From contig NZ_CP038635.1 of assembly GCF_004768545.1 (NCBI RefSeq), positions 186,001 through 250,000 of the forward strand: a stretch of DNA of 64,000 nt, written 5' to 3'. Source of the stretch: Cupriavidus oxalaticus (GTDB taxonomy: Bacteria; Pseudomonadota; Gammaproteobacteria; Burkholderiales; Burkholderiaceae). The position numbers and the translations under genes were made by a program. The notes under the pieces are model-generated. The model made no database searches. It saw only the letters and a list, made by a program, of their open reading frames with translations, and was not told where the DNA came from. Each line of letters opens with the position of its first letter. Position 1 is the stretch's first letter. Shown piece by piece: positions 39,415 to 51,093 of the stretch.

Positions 39415-40632
39415 TTACAAGGTATGGCAGCGGTCGCCGCGGGCGAAGCCGGCCAGCGGCTCGCTCTGGTCCGTGCCGTCGTCCAGGCCCCGCGTCAGCG
39501 CGATGACCTTGAACAGCTCGCCCATTTCCGCTTCGGACAACAGCTTCTGCACGGCGTTGGCCTGCGGCAGGAAGGCGCGCGCATCGGACGGGTCAAGCGC
39601 CATCAGCAGCTCGGTGATGCCGGCGTTCATCAGGAAGCGCGCCTGCGAGGCAAAGCCCGACACCGTCAGCCCGGTTTCCACCGCGGCGGCGGCGATGCCG
39701 CTGAAATTGACGTGCGTGGTGATGTCCTGCAGGCCCGGGTAGAGGAACGGGTCCGGGTGCGCGTGATGCCGGTAGTGGCACATCAGCGTGCCGCCGGCGC
39801 GCTGCGGATGGTAGTACTCGGCGGCGGGGAAGCCGTAGTCGATGAAGAAGGCGGTGCCGCGCGCCAGCATCGCGCCGACGGCACGCATGAAGCCTTCGGC
39901 CTCGGCGTGGGTTTCGGTGACGACATCGTGGTCGCCGGGGATGTCGTGGAGCATCGCCGGCACGTCGGCATCGGCGAGCACGCGGTCCTCGAAGCGGAAC
40001 GCGGCGGCCGCGCCGGGTTCGGTGCCCGCCACGCCGCTGCGCGTCACGCCGCGCTCGTGCCAGCGGCCGCCGGTGCGTGCGTAGAGCTGCACCGGCATTG
40101 CATCGAGCACTTCGTTGCCGACGATGACGCCCTCGAAGCTGTCGGGCAGCGCATCCAGCCAGCGCACGCGCGCGGCCAGGTGCGGGGCGCGCTGCGCCAG
40201 CGTTTCCTGCTGGCGCGCGCGCAGCTCACCGGACAGTTCGACGATCGCGTATTCCTGTGGCAACTGGCCTTCCTGCTCCAGCTCCAGCAGCAGGTCAGCG
40301 GCCAGGCGGCCGGTGCCGGCGCCGAATTCCATCATGTGTGGCAGGCCCTGCGCGATCAGCGGCGCGAACTGGCGCGCCAGCGTGCGCGCGAAGAACGGGC
40401 TCAGTTCCGGCGCGGTGATGAAGTCGCTGCCGTCGCGGGCATCGCGCCCGAACTTGGCCGAGCCGCCGCTGTAGTAGCCCAGGCCGGGCGCATACAGCGC
40501 CAGCGCCATATAGCGGTCAAAGCCGATCCAGCCGCCGGCCGCATCGATCGATTCGCCAATACGGGCTGTAAGGGTATCGGACGCGGCCTGCGCGTCGGCG
40601 GGGGGAAGGGGTAAACTAGCGGCTTTCTGCAT
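39415..40632 (-). CDS. MidA/NDUFAF7-like SAM-dependent methyltransferase
   Basis: Protein of 405 residues of the family whose mitochondrial member NDUFAF7 methylates an arginine in complex I. Start MQKAASLPLPPADAQ. Family motifs: GWIGFDRYMALALYAPGLGYY, DFITAPELSPFFARTLARQ and the SAM loop EFGAGTGRLAADLLLEL. The bacterial substrate is not established. Its start is only 15 bases from the divergent FolM-like gene's start. Confidence 0.88.
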   Translation of the reverse strand: MQKAASLPLPPADAQAASDTLTARIGESIDAAGGWIGFDRYMALALYAPGLGYYSGGSAKFGRDARDGSDFITAPELSPFFARTLARQFAPLIAQGLPHMMEFGAGTGRLAADLLLELEQEGQLPQEYAIVELSGELRARQQETLAQRAPHLAARVRWLDALPDSFEGVIVGNEVLDAMPVQLYARTGGRWHERGVTRSGVAGTEPGAAAAFRFEDRVLADADVPAMLHDIPGDHDVVTETHAEAEGFMRAVGAMLARGTAFFIDYGFPAAEYYHPQRAGGTLMCHYRHHAHPDPFLYPGLQDITTHVNFSGIAAAAVETGLTVSGFASQARFLMNAGITELLMALDPSDARAFLPQANAVQKLLSEAEMGELFKVIALTRGLDDGTDQSEPLAGFARGDRCHTL

Positions 40633-40647
40633 CCCGCGATTGTAGCA

Positions 40648-41505
40648 ATGCCCGCATCCGATACCTCGGCACCCGCTGCCGCCCAGCCTGCAGCCGCTGC
40701 CGCCACGGCCCAGTCCGCCGCCCGCGGCGTCGCCCTCGTCACCGGCGGCGCGCGCCGCCTGGGCCGCGCCATTGCGCTGGAACTGGCCACGCAGGGCTGG
40801 GACGTGGCCGTGCACTGCCACCGCTCGGTGGACGAGGCCGAAGCGCTGGCGACCAGGATCCGCGGGCTCGGCCGCCGTGCCGCGGTGCTGCGTGCCGATC
40901 TCGCCGACGAAGCCGCCACCGGCCGCCTGATCGCGGACTGCATTGCCGCGCTGGGCCTGCCGACCTGCCTCGTCAACAACGCCTCGCTGTTCCAGTACGA
41001 CGTGGCGACCAGCTTCTCCTATGCGTCGCTCGATACGCATATGCGCACCAATGTGGCGGCGCCGTTGCTGCTGGCGCGCGAGCTGCACAAGGCGCTGGCC
41101 GCCGCCGCGGATGGCGACAAGGACAAGGCCGCCGAACCGCGCGGCGTGGTGATCAACCTGCTCGACCAGAAGCTGGACAACCTGAATCCCGATTTCCTGT
41201 CATACACGCTGTCCAAGGCCGCGCTGCAGACCGCCACGGTGCAGCTGGCGCAGGCGCTGGCGCCGCGCATCCGCGTGGTTGGCGTGGCGCCGGGCATCAC
41301 GCTGGTGTCGGGCGAGCAGTCGGAGCAGAGCTTCCGCCGCGCGCATCGCGTGACGCCGCTGGGCCAGTCGTCGACGCCCGAGGATATCGCCCAGGCGGTG
41401 GCCTACCTCGCACAGGCGCGCGCCGTCACCGGCACCACGCTGTACGTGGACGGCGGCCAGCACCTGATGCCGCTGGCGCGCGACGTGATGTTCCTGACCG
41501 AGTAA
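40648..41505 (+). CDS. SDR oxidoreductase, FolM-like pteridine reductase
   Basis: Short-chain dehydrogenase of 285 residues. NADP loop TGGARRLGRAIA with the Arg pair seen in pteridine reductases, then NNAS, and YX3K in SYTLSKAAL. folB follows 94 bases downstream, which supports a folate/pterin role (dihydromonapterin or dihydrofolate reduction), but this is inference. An Ala-rich leader of about 25 residues precedes the fold; a later start is possible though no ATG occurs there. Confidence 0.8.
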   Translation: MPASDTSAPAAAQPAAAAATAQSAARGVALVTGGARRLGRAIALELATQGWDVAVHCHRSVDEAEALATRIRGLGRRAAVLRADLADEAATGRLIADCIAALGLPTCLVNNASLFQYDVATSFSYASLDTHMRTNVAAPLLLARELHKALAAAADGDKDKAAEPRGVVINLLDQKLDNLNPDFLSYTLSKAALQTATVQLAQALAPRIRVVGVAPGITLVSGEQSEQSFRRAHRVTPLGQSSTPEDIAQAVAYLAQARAVTGTTLYVDGGQHLMPLARDVMFLTE

Positions 41506-41599
41506 GCTGGCGCCTGTACGCCAGGCACGCCGGCAAGCCGTACCCTGATGTGCCGCGCCCCCCGGCGCGGCGTTCCCTTTCTAGTCTTTTCTCCCAGCC

Positions 41600-42004
41600 A
41601 TGACCATGCTCGCCGCTCTTTCCCACCCCAGCCTGCAGGACTGCCGACGCATGTTCCTGCGCAACTATGAAGTGCAGATCAATATCGGCGTGCATGAGTT
41701 CGAGAAGAAGGGCGAGCAGCGCGTGCTGATCAATATCGACCTGTTCGTGCCGCTGGAAGAATGCACCCCGCACGCCGACAAGCTCGACGAAGTAGTCGAC
41801 TACGACTTCATGCGCAACACCGTGGCCGAGCGCATGGCGCAGGGCCACGTCCACCTGCAGGAAACGCTGTGCGACGACGTCGCGCGCGCCATGCTGAAGC
41901 ATCCCAAGGTGCGCGCCGTGCGCGTGTCGACCGAGAAGCCCGACGTGTACCCGGACTGCGATTCCGTCGGCGTCGAGGTGTTCCACATCAAGCAGGGCGC
42001 TTGA
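41600..42004 (+). CDS. folB: Dihydroneopterin aldolase
   Basis: Folate biosynthesis: cleaves dihydroneopterin to 6-hydroxymethyl-dihydropterin and glycolaldehyde. Protein of 134 residues with INIGVHEFEKKGEQRVLINI (substrate Glu), VDYDFMRNTVAERM, and VSTEKPDVYPDCDSVGVE (catalytic Lys region). Upstream neighbour is the FolM-like reductase, downstream ttcA. Confidence 0.92.
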   Translation: MTMLAALSHPSLQDCRRMFLRNYEVQINIGVHEFEKKGEQRVLINIDLFVPLEECTPHADKLDEVVDYDFMRNTVAERMAQGHVHLQETLCDDVARAMLKHPKVRAVRVSTEKPDVYPDCDSVGVEVFHIKQGA

Positions 42005-42128
42005 GCCGGCAGCTGCGTTATCTGCGGCTGCCCGGCGCCTGCGGCGCGCGGGCGCCTGAAGTAAAATGTTGCCCCTTCGCGCGCTGCCGGCCATTCCATC
42101 CGGCAGGCGCCATGCAACAGGATGCTCC

Positions 42129-43070
42129 ATGAGCCACTCGAACAATTTCTACCGCCTCGAGACGAGGCTGCAATCGCAAACCGGCAAGGCCATCGGCGAC
42201 TTCGGCATGATCGAGGACGGCGACACCGTGCTCGTCTGCATGAGTGGCGGCAAGGACTCGTACACCATGCTGTCCGTCCTGATGGCGCTGCAGAAGCGCG
42301 CGCCCATCAAGTTCAGGCTGATCGCGATGAACCTGGACCAGAAGCAGCCGGGTTTCCCGGAGCACGTGCTGCCCGAATACCTGAAGTCGGTGGGGGTGGA
42401 ATACCTGATCGTCGAGGCCGATACCTACTCGATCGTCAAGGAGAAGGTGCCCGAGGGCAAGACCACCTGCTCGCTGTGCTCGCGCCTGCGCCGCGGCGTG
42501 ATCTACCGCACCGCCAAGGAGCTGGGCGCCAACAAGATCGCGCTGGGCCACCACCGCGACGACATCGTCAACACCTTCTTCCTGAACATGTTCTTCGGCG
42601 GCAAGATGAAGGCCATGCCGCCCAAGCTGGCCACCGACGATGGCGCGCATATCGTGATCCGCCCGCTGGCGTACTGCTCGGAGAAGGACATTGCATCGTA
42701 CGCACGCGCGATGGAGTTCCCGATCATCCCGTGCAACCTGTGCGGCTCGCAGGAGAACCTGCAGCGCAAGAAGGTCAGCGAGATGCTGCAGGAGTGGGAG
42801 CGGCAGAACCCGGGCCGTATCGACAATATCTTCTCGGCGCTGCGCAACGTGGTGCCCTCTCACCTGGCCGATACCGAGCTGTTCCCGTTCACGGGGCTGG
42901 CTACCGGGCTGGCCAAGGTGGACGAGGCTTCGCTGTTCGGTGAGACCACATTCCAGCAGCAGCCGCTGGTGTTCGCGGGCAGCATGGAAGAGAACCGGAT
43001 GGAGTTCGTGCGCTTCGAGCGCCCGCCGGTGTCCGCGCCCGGGGCGGAGCAGGCCGGCGCGCCGCAGTAA
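42129..43070 (+). CDS. ttcA: tRNA 2-thiocytidine(32) synthetase
   Basis: Thiolates C32 of certain tRNAs using a [4Fe-4S] cluster. Protein of 313 residues from [16 protein letters not shown]-loop SGGKDS, and the cluster cysteines in CSLC and in CNLC about 90 residues later. An in-frame ATG at 42066 would add 21 residues unlike the family; AGGA eight bases before 42129 favours the shorter form. Its tRNA targets include Ser, Arg and related species, from work on enterics. Confidence 0.93.
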   Translation: MSHSNNFYRLETRLQSQTGKAIGDFGMIEDGDTVLVCMSGGKDSYTMLSVLMALQKRAPIKFRLIAMNLDQKQPGFPEHVLPEYLKSVGVEYLIVEADTYSIVKEKVPEGKTTCSLCSRLRRGVIYRTAKELGANKIALGHHRDDIVNTFFLNMFFGGKMKAMPPKLATDDGAHIVIRPLAYCSEKDIASYARAMEFPIIPCNLCGSQENLQRKKVSEMLQEWERQNPGRIDNIFSALRNVVPSHLADTELFPFTGLATGLAKVDEASLFGETTFQQQPLVFAGSMEENRMEFVRFERPPVSAPGAEQAGAPQ

Positions 43071-43097
43071 CGCCGCCAACCGCCACCACATGGCAAC

Positions 43098-43136
43098 AAT
43101 GCCCGCGCGAGCGGTCCGCTGCGAGCGGGCATTTTG
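43098..43136. terminator. Probable bidirectional terminator
   Basis: Perfect stem AATGCCCGC/GCGGGCATT with an inner GCGAGC..GCTGCGA region and a short T run, between convergent ttcA and the lipoprotein gene. Confidence 0.55.
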
Positions 43137-43154
43137 CATGTGTGCTGCCAAAGC

Positions 43155-44087
43155 TCAGTTCGTCGCCGCCGACTGCACCGGGGCGTTCGCCTTCTCCCGC
43201 ATCAGCGCGTTGGTATCGTCGATCCACCTCTGGAACCGGTCCTGCGCATGTGCCTTCTGCTTCGGCGTGGTCATGTTGGCGATCGCCACGGTCAGCGCAA
43301 TGCCGGCGCTGGTACTGGCATCGTGGCTCACGGCATGCTTGCCCGGCGGGTTCTGCCAGTAATCGCGGAAGCGCCGCAGCAGGTCCGTCACCTGCGGCTT
43401 GGACGGCTGCGTGGCCTGCACGTAGCGCACCATCTTGAGCCATTCCTGCTGGCGCGCCACCCGCTCGGCGTAGCGCGACTCGGCGTTCTCGACCACCGGC
43501 AGCACCGCCGCACGGATCTGCTTTTCCTGCTCGCCGGAGAAATCGCCATAGACCAGCCGCGCATAGTCCATCACCTTGTCGAAACGGGCGTCGACCCGCT
43601 CGGCCGGGTTGGGGTTCAGGAATTTCTTGCGGTATTTGGCGTTGCCCTCGGCGAATTTCTTCTCCATGCGGGCGATCTGGTCGGGCGTCAGCGTCAGCAG
43701 AAAGTCGGCCATGTCGGGCATGGCCTGCTCGTACGAGCGGCGCGCCAGCTGCTGCGAGGCGTCCTGGAAGTGCTCGACCATGGCCGGCGTCACCGGCTGG
43801 CGGACCTCGGCCTTGGCCTGCTGCAGCAGGCCCGAGATCTCGGGCAGCTGGGACTTGCGGTGCCAGGCGAAGAAGCGCGCGATGGCCTCGCGCGTGAGCG
43901 GCTCCTGGGCCGAGGTCACATCGACATAATTGTCGATCCACCAGTAGGCCAGCCGGTCACCCTGCTGGTACCCGAGTTTCATCGCGTTGCATGCGCACAG
44001 CGCCGCGGCGCTGAAAATCACCAAAATCCGCCGCGCCCACCGATTGTGAAATTCGGAAACAGCGCCGGGTTGCGCAGAAATCGCCAT
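43155..44087 (-). CDS. DUF6279-type lipoprotein
   Basis: Probable envelope lipoprotein of 310 residues. Start at MAISAQPGAVSEF; a hydrophobic segment ILVIFSAAALCAC ends in a lipobox-like LCAC with Cys33. The mature part is helical and charged (YADFL-like repeats, NPNPAERVDARFDKVMDYARLVYGDFS). Function unknown. Divergent from glmU with 185 bases between. Confidence 0.75.
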   Translation of the reverse strand: MAISAQPGAVSEFHNRWARRILVIFSAAALCACNAMKLGYQQGDRLAYWWIDNYVDVTSAQEPLTREAIARFFAWHRKSQLPEISGLLQQAKAEVRQPVTPAMVEHFQDASQQLARRSYEQAMPDMADFLLTLTPDQIARMEKKFAEGNAKYRKKFLNPNPAERVDARFDKVMDYARLVYGDFSGEQEKQIRAAVLPVVENAESRYAERVARQQEWLKMVRYVQATQPSKPQVTDLLRRFRDYWQNPPGKHAVSHDASTSAGIALTVAIANMTTPKQKAHAQDRFQRWIDDTNALMREKANAPVQSAATN

Positions 44088-44272
44088 GTTAAAATCGGCG
44101 CGCATTGCAGCCGGGCCGCTTCGATCGCCGCCAGCCCAAGACTGGCAAGGGTTTGCGGGATTCCGCACCGACCGGGCCCGGACCTGCAGCCAAGCTGGGC
44201 GGCGAAGACCGCGAATCACCCGGTTGGCGCTTTTCAGAATATTTTCGGACACACTCACTTAGGGGTCTCCTT

Positions 44273-45637
44273 GTGAATATCGTCATTCTCGCCGCGGGCA
44301 TGGGCAAGCGAATGGTTTCCGATTTGCCCAAGGTACTGCACCCGGTTGCCGGGCGGCCCATGCTGGCGCACGTCCTGGATACGGCTCGCGCGCTGTCGCC
44401 GTCGCGGCTGGTCGTAGTGGTCGGCCACGGCGCCGCGCATGTGCGCGAGGCGGTCGCCGCCTACGATGTCGCCTTCGCCGAACAGGCCCAGCAGCTGGGC
44501 ACGGGCCATGCGGTGATGCAGGCACTTCCATTGTTGGACGACAGCCAGCCGACATTGGTTCTGTACGGTGACGTGCCGCTCACAACCGCAGCCACGCTCA
44601 AGGCACTGGTGGCCGAGGCAGGCTCGGAGCGCTTCGGCGTGCTGACGGTCGAAATGCCCGATCCGACCGGCTATGGACGTATCGTACGCGACGCGGCGGG
44701 CAGCATCGTCCGCATCGTCGAGCAAAAGGATGCCAGCGAGGCCGTCAAGGCCATCCGCGAAATCAACACCGGCATTATCGTGTGCCCGACGGGCCACCTC
44801 AGGCGCTGGCTGTCAACACTCGGCAACGACAATGCCCAGGGCGAGTACTACCTGACCGACACGGTCGAGCGCGCCGCCAGGGAAGGTGTCGAGATCGTCT
44901 CGGCGCAGCCGGCGGCGATCTGGGAGACGCTCGGGGTCAACAGCAAGCTGCAGCTCGCTGAAGTCGAACGCATCCACCAGGGCAACCAGGCGCGCCGCCT
45001 GCTCGAAGCCGGCGTGACGCTGCTGGATCCGGCGCGCATCGATGTGCGTGGCGAGCTGACCTGCGGGCGCGATGTCACCATCGATGTCGGCTGCGTGTTC
45101 GAAGGCCGCGTGCACCTGGAAGACGGCGCCAGCATCGGCGCCCATTGCGTGATCCGCAACAGCACCGTGGGTGCCGGCGCGCAGTTGCACCCGTTCTGCC
45201 ATGTCGACAGCGCCAGGATCGGTCCTGCCGGGCGCATCGGGCCGTACGCGCGGCTGCGTCCGGGCACCGAACTGGGCGAAGATGTCCATATCGGCAACTT
45301 CGTCGAGGTCAAGAATGCCCAGGTGGCAGCGCACAGCAAGGCCAATCACCTGGCCTATGTTGGAGACGCCACAGTGGGTTCGCGCGTCAATATTGGCGCC
45401 GGCACGATCACCTGCAACTATGACGGTGTCAACAAGCACCGCACGGTGATCGAGGACGACGTCTTTATCGGCTCCGATACGCAGCTGGTCGCGCCGGTGA
45501 CGGTACGCCGCGGCGCCACGCTGGGTGCAGGCACCACGCTGACCAAGGAAGCGCCTGCGGATAAGCTGACGCTGTCGCGCGCCAAGCAGTTGACCGTCGA
45601 CGCATGGCAGCGTCCGGTCAGGCAGCCGAAGAAGTAA
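44273..45637 (+). CDS. glmU: Bifunctional UDP-GlcNAc pyrophosphorylase / glucosamine-1-P acetyltransferase
   Basis: Last two steps to UDP-GlcNAc. With GTG 44273 (AGGGG seven bases upstream) it has 454 residues, the normal length. The N-terminal uridyltransferase has [19 protein letters not shown] and LYGDVPL; the C-terminal left-handed beta helix has [23 protein letters not shown] and [13 protein letters not shown]. Followed by glmS 105 bases on. A longer frame from 44105 is not supported. Confidence 0.95.
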   Translation: MNIVILAAGMGKRMVSDLPKVLHPVAGRPMLAHVLDTARALSPSRLVVVVGHGAAHVREAVAAYDVAFAEQAQQLGTGHAVMQALPLLDDSQPTLVLYGDVPLTTAATLKALVAEAGSERFGVLTVEMPDPTGYGRIVRDAAGSIVRIVEQKDASEAVKAIREINTGIIVCPTGHLRRWLSTLGNDNAQGEYYLTDTVERAAREGVEIVSAQPAAIWETLGVNSKLQLAEVERIHQGNQARRLLEAGVTLLDPARIDVRGELTCGRDVTIDVGCVFEGRVHLEDGASIGAHCVIRNSTVGAGAQLHPFCHVDSARIGPAGRIGPYARLRPGTELGEDVHIGNFVEVKNAQVAAHSKANHLAYVGDATVGSRVNIGAGTITCNYDGVNKHRTVIEDDVFIGSDTQLVAPVTVRRGATLGAGTTLTKEAPADKLTLSRAKQLTVDAWQRPVRQPKK

Positions 45638-45742
45638 TCGCCAGGCCGCCGCGTGAGCGGCCAAGGAAAGCGCCGGCCCGGGACGGGCGGCGCGATTGAT
45701 TGGACAGGGCGCCGCAGTGGGCGCCAGCAACGGGGGTTCAGC

Positions 45743-47581
<1,839 letters not shown>

Positions 47582-47606
47582 GGAAGCCGCAGCGCAATGT
47601 CATCAA

Positions 47607-47642
47607 AAAAGCAAAGAGGCCCTTCCGGGCCTCTTTGCTTTT
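47607..47642. terminator. Strong bidirectional terminator
   Basis: Perfect 16-base stem AAAAGCAAAGAGGCCC/GGGCCTCTTTGCTTTT with a TTCC loop between convergent glmS and the porin-like gene. Confidence 0.92.
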
Positions 47643-47650
47643 GGGTCCGC

Positions 47651-48619
47651 TCAGAACACGATCGCCGCCGTCCCCATGAACGTGCTGGTGCTGTCGAGCC
47701 GGTTCTTGCTGGCAATGGTCGGCACCCAGCGCAGGCTCATCGACAGGTGGCTTTTCGCGCCGATCTTGGTGTCGTAGGTGACGATCGGCCCGAGCGCCCA
47801 GTCATGGCCGCGGAAGCCGTTGAGGCGGTCGGCCAGCGGACCGCTGTCGTCGCCCAGCTGCTGCGTGGTGCCGGCGATCAGGCCCACGCCGGCGCCGTTG
47901 GCGAAGCGCTTGAGCAGCATCGTGTCGAGCGTGAACAGCGGCGCGTTCTGGTAATCGGTGGCGTTGTTGCGCGTGTAGAACTGGAGCCCGGCCACCGCAT
48001 CGAATTCGAGCCCGTGCTCGGGGAACAGCCGGGTGTAGGCCACCTGCGGGATAAAGGTCCAGTTGTTCAGGCTGGGATTGGCCAGTGCGTTGGGATCGTA
48101 CTTGCCGGTCGGCGCCCAGATGTTCAGGCTCAGCGCCACGTGTTCGGTCTTGGAGAAGTGGTAGCCGGCGATCAGCGGCGTGAAATAGATGTCGAACAGG
48201 TTCGACGCGGTGTCCTGGGTGCTGGCGCTGACGCCGCCGATGCCGGCATTGGCCGTGACCTTGGTCCACACGTAAGGCAGCGTGAAGCTGGAGGCAAAGT
48301 TCCACGCGCCGGGCCCGGTGTCCCAGACCTTCATCACGGTTGCCAGCGTGAAGGCGACCTTGCCGTCGACATCCAGCGCTGCCTTGCCGCCAATCGGCAC
48401 GCTGCGGCTGCCGCCGACCGATCCGTCTAGGTAGATCTCGCCGAGGTTGACCGCCAGGATGGGTTCGGGCGAGACGATGCCGGCATTGGGCGTGACGCTG
48501 GTCCCGGTGACGGGCCGGCCGAGCGCGCCTTCGGTAGCGCCGGCACTGGTTGCCGCGCCCAGCAGCGGCAGGGCTGGAGCCAGGGTAGCGAGCAGCCGCC
48601 TGGCGGTCTTGGTTGGCAT
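47651..48619 (-). CDS. SphA/MetA-like outer-membrane transporter
   Basis: Predicted beta-barrel of 322 residues of the meta-pathway phenol-degradation-like family. Start MPTKTARRLLATLAPAL; signal peptide ends near TSAGA. Alternating strands follow (WNFASSFTLPYVWTKVTA, HVALSLNIWAPTGKYDP) and the chain ends SLRWVPTIASKNRLD...GTAAIVF with an aromatic terminal Phe typical of outer-membrane proteins. Substrate unknown. LysR gene lies 107 bases upstream on the same strand. Confidence 0.8.
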   Translation of the reverse strand: MPTKTARRLLATLAPALPLLGAATSAGATEGALGRPVTGTSVTPNAGIVSPEPILAVNLGEIYLDGSVGGSRSVPIGGKAALDVDGKVAFTLATVMKVWDTGPGAWNFASSFTLPYVWTKVTANAGIGGVSASTQDTASNLFDIYFTPLIAGYHFSKTEHVALSLNIWAPTGKYDPNALANPSLNNWTFIPQVAYTRLFPEHGLEFDAVAGLQFYTRNNATDYQNAPLFTLDTMLLKRFANGAGVGLIAGTTQQLGDDSGPLADRLNGFRGHDWALGPIVTYDTKIGAKSHLSMSLRWVPTIASKNRLDSTSTFMGTAAIVF

Positions 48620-48726
48620 GCGTGAGCCTCCGGAGCGACCTCGGTGGAAGGTGTGACCCGCGGCCAACATAGCATGCCGGTCCGGCTCGCGATCTGAAGA
48701 TTTTTTCCCGGCTGCCCTGAGAATTT

Positions 48727-49677
48727 CTAGTGAACCGGTACGGCGCCAGACTCTGCCGCCGGGTAGTCCGCCAGTGCCGCGTGCACCTGGGCCACGAATG
48801 CGCGCGTTGCCGGCGACGGCGTATGCCCGGCCAGCGACACGATCCCGTACTGCGCGCGCAGGTCGTGGCGCGGGCGCATCTGCAGCGGCACGGCCGTGCC
48901 TTGCGCGCACGCGTCGGCCATCATCGCCACCGGCACCAGCGCGACGGCATCGCCGGACAGCATCAGCGCGCGCAGCGCGTGCATGTCATTGCAGGTGGCG
49001 GTAAGCAGGCCGGTGCTGTCGTCATCGGCCGCGCCGCTGCCGGCGGCCTGCATCGCCTCTCGGAAGAACTGCCGGATATGGGCCGGCAGCCGCGGACCGG
49101 CCACGGGATAGTCGCGCAGGCTGGCAAGGCTGATATCGCCTTGATGCGCCAGCGGGTGCGCGGCGCGCACGAAGAAGCCGGTCTCCAGCGCGGGCAGGCG
49201 CTCGATCTGCAAGTGGCCGAACTGGGCCAGGCTGCGGCTTTCGCCGACGAAGACATCGAGGCGCTCGGCTTCCAGCGCGCGCAGCATGGTGGTGGTGTCG
49301 GCGGTCTCCACGTCGATGCGCAGGCGCGGATAGCGCCGTACCAGCGCTTCCAGTACCGGGTCGAGCAGGAACGATGCCGCGAACGGTCCGAAGCCGGCGC
49401 GGACCTCGCCGATCTCCACTTCGTCCAGCAGTTGCAGGTCGCGGCGCAGTTCGCGGCTTTCGCGCAGCATCCGGCGCGCGCGTTCCAGCACCAGCGTGCC
49501 GGCGGCGGTGGGACGAACCTTGCCGTAGCTGCGGTCGACCAGTGTGCCGAGGTCGGCCTCCAGCGCCTGGATGCTGCGCGTCAGTGCCGGTTGCGACAGG
49601 TGCAGCGCCGCGGCCGCGCGCGCGAAGCTGCCTTGTTCGACCAGGGTGACGAAGTGATGCAGCTGGCGCAGGCCCAT
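48727..49677 (-). CDS. LysR-family transcriptional regulator
   Basis: Protein of 316 residues from MGLRQLHHFVTLVEQGS. The winged HTH is residues 1-60 (SFARAAAALHLSQPALTRSIQALE), the co-inducer domain from about 90. A TTG three bases upstream is the alternative start. Divergent from the Bug receptor gene with 107 bases between, the classic arrangement for a LysR controlling its neighbour. Effector unknown. Confidence 0.9.
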   Translation of the reverse strand: MGLRQLHHFVTLVEQGSFARAAAALHLSQPALTRSIQALEADLGTLVDRSYGKVRPTAAGTLVLERARRMLRESRELRRDLQLLDEVEIGEVRAGFGPFAASFLLDPVLEALVRRYPRLRIDVETADTTTMLRALEAERLDVFVGESRSLAQFGHLQIERLPALETGFFVRAAHPLAHQGDISLASLRDYPVAGPRLPAHIRQFFREAMQAAGSGAADDDSTGLLTATCNDMHALRALMLSGDAVALVPVAMMADACAQGTAVPLQMRPRHDLRAQYGIVSLAGHTPSPATRAFVAQVHAALADYPAAESGAVPVH

Positions 49678-49784
49678 CAACTTAACCTTCTATGCATGGA
49701 AATCTGAAAAATATTGCATTGGACGTATTTTCTCAAGCCCGCTACCGTTGTTCTCCAAAACCATAAAGACGATCTGGAGACGAC

Positions 49785-50765
49785 ATGAAACGACGCGCAT
49801 GGCTCGCGCTCGCAATCAGCGGGCTTTCGCTCAGCCTCGGCCTGCCGGCCGTGGCACAGACCTATCCGGCCAAGCCGATCCGCCTGGTGGTGCCCTACGT
49901 GGCCGGCGGCGGCACCGACACCATCGCCCGCGCGATGGGCGAGAAGCTCAGCAAGCGGCTGGGCCAGCCGGTGGTCGTGGAGAACAAGGCCGGCGCGTCC
50001 GGCATCATCGGCACTGATGCCGTGGCCAAGGCGGCGCCGGACGGCTACACGCTGCTGATGACGCTGACGCAGTCGGTGCTCACCAACCAGTTCCTGTTCG
50101 AGAAGCTGCCGTACGACCCGCGCAAGGACCTGACCATGATCAGCGTGCTGGCCGACGCGCAGCTGGTGCTGGTGGCGCACCCGTCGGTGCCGGCACGCAC
50201 GCCGCGCGAGCTGGGCGACTATGCCCGCGCCCAGGCCGGCAAGGCTACCTATGCCTCATGGGGCGTGGGCTCGCTGTCGCACCTGAGCGGCGCCTACCTC
50301 AGCAAGCTCACCCGCGGCAACGCCACCCACGTGCCCTACAAGGGCGAGGCACCGATGCTGCAGGACCTGCTCGGCGGCCAGGTGCAGTTCGGCTTTGCCA
50401 GCATCCTGACGGCCAGGCCGTATATCGAGAGCGGCAAGCTCAAGGCGCTGGCCGTTACCGGCACGCAGCGCAGCAGCGCGCTGCCCGCGATGCCGACCTT
50501 TGCCGAGCTGGGCATGCAGGACAGCGCGTTCAAGACGGTAGGCTGGATCGGGCTGGTGGCCCCGGTCGGCGTGCCGGCGCCTATCCTGGCCAGGCTCGAA
50601 AGCGAGGTGAAGGCGATCCTGCAGACCCCCGACATGCAGGCGCGCATGGTCGCGCTGGGGCTGCGCACGGTAGGCAGCTCGCCGGCAGAGGCGCAGGCGC
50701 TGTATGCGCGCGACTGGCCGGTGCTGAAGACGCTGGTCGCGGATTCGGGCGCGCGGCTCGACTGA
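49785..50765 (+). CDS. Bug-family (TctC-like) periplasmic solute receptor
   Basis: Tripartite tricarboxylate-type binding protein of 326 residues, starting MKRRAWLALAISG with a signal peptide cut near PAVAQ. Bug signatures: YPAKPIRLVVPYVAGGGTD, VENKAGASGIIG and AAPDGYTLL. No TctA/TctB membrane genes are adjacent, so it is an orphan receptor, very common in Cupriavidus and Bordetella. Probably controlled by the divergent LysR gene. Confidence 0.92.
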   Translation: MKRRAWLALAISGLSLSLGLPAVAQTYPAKPIRLVVPYVAGGGTDTIARAMGEKLSKRLGQPVVVENKAGASGIIGTDAVAKAAPDGYTLLMTLTQSVLTNQFLFEKLPYDPRKDLTMISVLADAQLVLVAHPSVPARTPRELGDYARAQAGKATYASWGVGSLSHLSGAYLSKLTRGNATHVPYKGEAPMLQDLLGGQVQFGFASILTARPYIESGKLKALAVTGTQRSSALPAMPTFAELGMQDSAFKTVGWIGLVAPVGVPAPILARLESEVKAILQTPDMQARMVALGLRTVGSSPAEAQALYARDWPVLKTLVADSGARLD

Positions 50766-50788
50766 TTTCCTTCCGGTTCCTGCCATGG

Positions 50789-50828
50789 CGGGCGCCGCGG
50801 CAAGATGCCGTGTGCGCCCGTTTTTTTT
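50789..50828 (+). terminator. Intrinsic terminator of the Bug receptor gene
   Basis: Stem CGGGCGC..CGGCA/TGCCG..GCGCCCG followed by eight Ts. Confidence 0.88.
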
Positions 50829-51093
50829 ATTCACCAGTATTGTCCGGAAGGCCGGCGTATTAATGCCGGATGCGCCGGATGCGGCTTTTCATGCGCTAAC
50901 GAAAACCGAATGGAAACCATTGCCATTCTCATATGCAATAGCGCCGGATAATCGGCCAATAACAGCCGAATTTGCTTGATGTCCCCCTTTGCCGGGCTAC
51001 CATGAAAGGCACGGCGCAATATTGTCTGCAGCGGCGCGCTGGCCACGATAATGAAAATTGATCCACCCGAATCGAGGGGTCGGTGGTGCTGTC
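50829..51093. other. AT-richer spacer before bacterioferritin
   Basis: Together with the preceding terminator this forms a 328-base gene-free stretch, visibly less GC-rich than its surroundings. GATAAT at 51047-51052 with TTGTCT at 51022-51027 (19-base spacing) is a weak promoter candidate for bfr. I see no clear Fur box and no credible ORF. Confidence 0.4.

Noticed and set aside
50831..51046. Short frames on both strands before bfr
   Set aside because: No motif, no ribosome-binding site, and composition differs from real genes here; treated as spacer.
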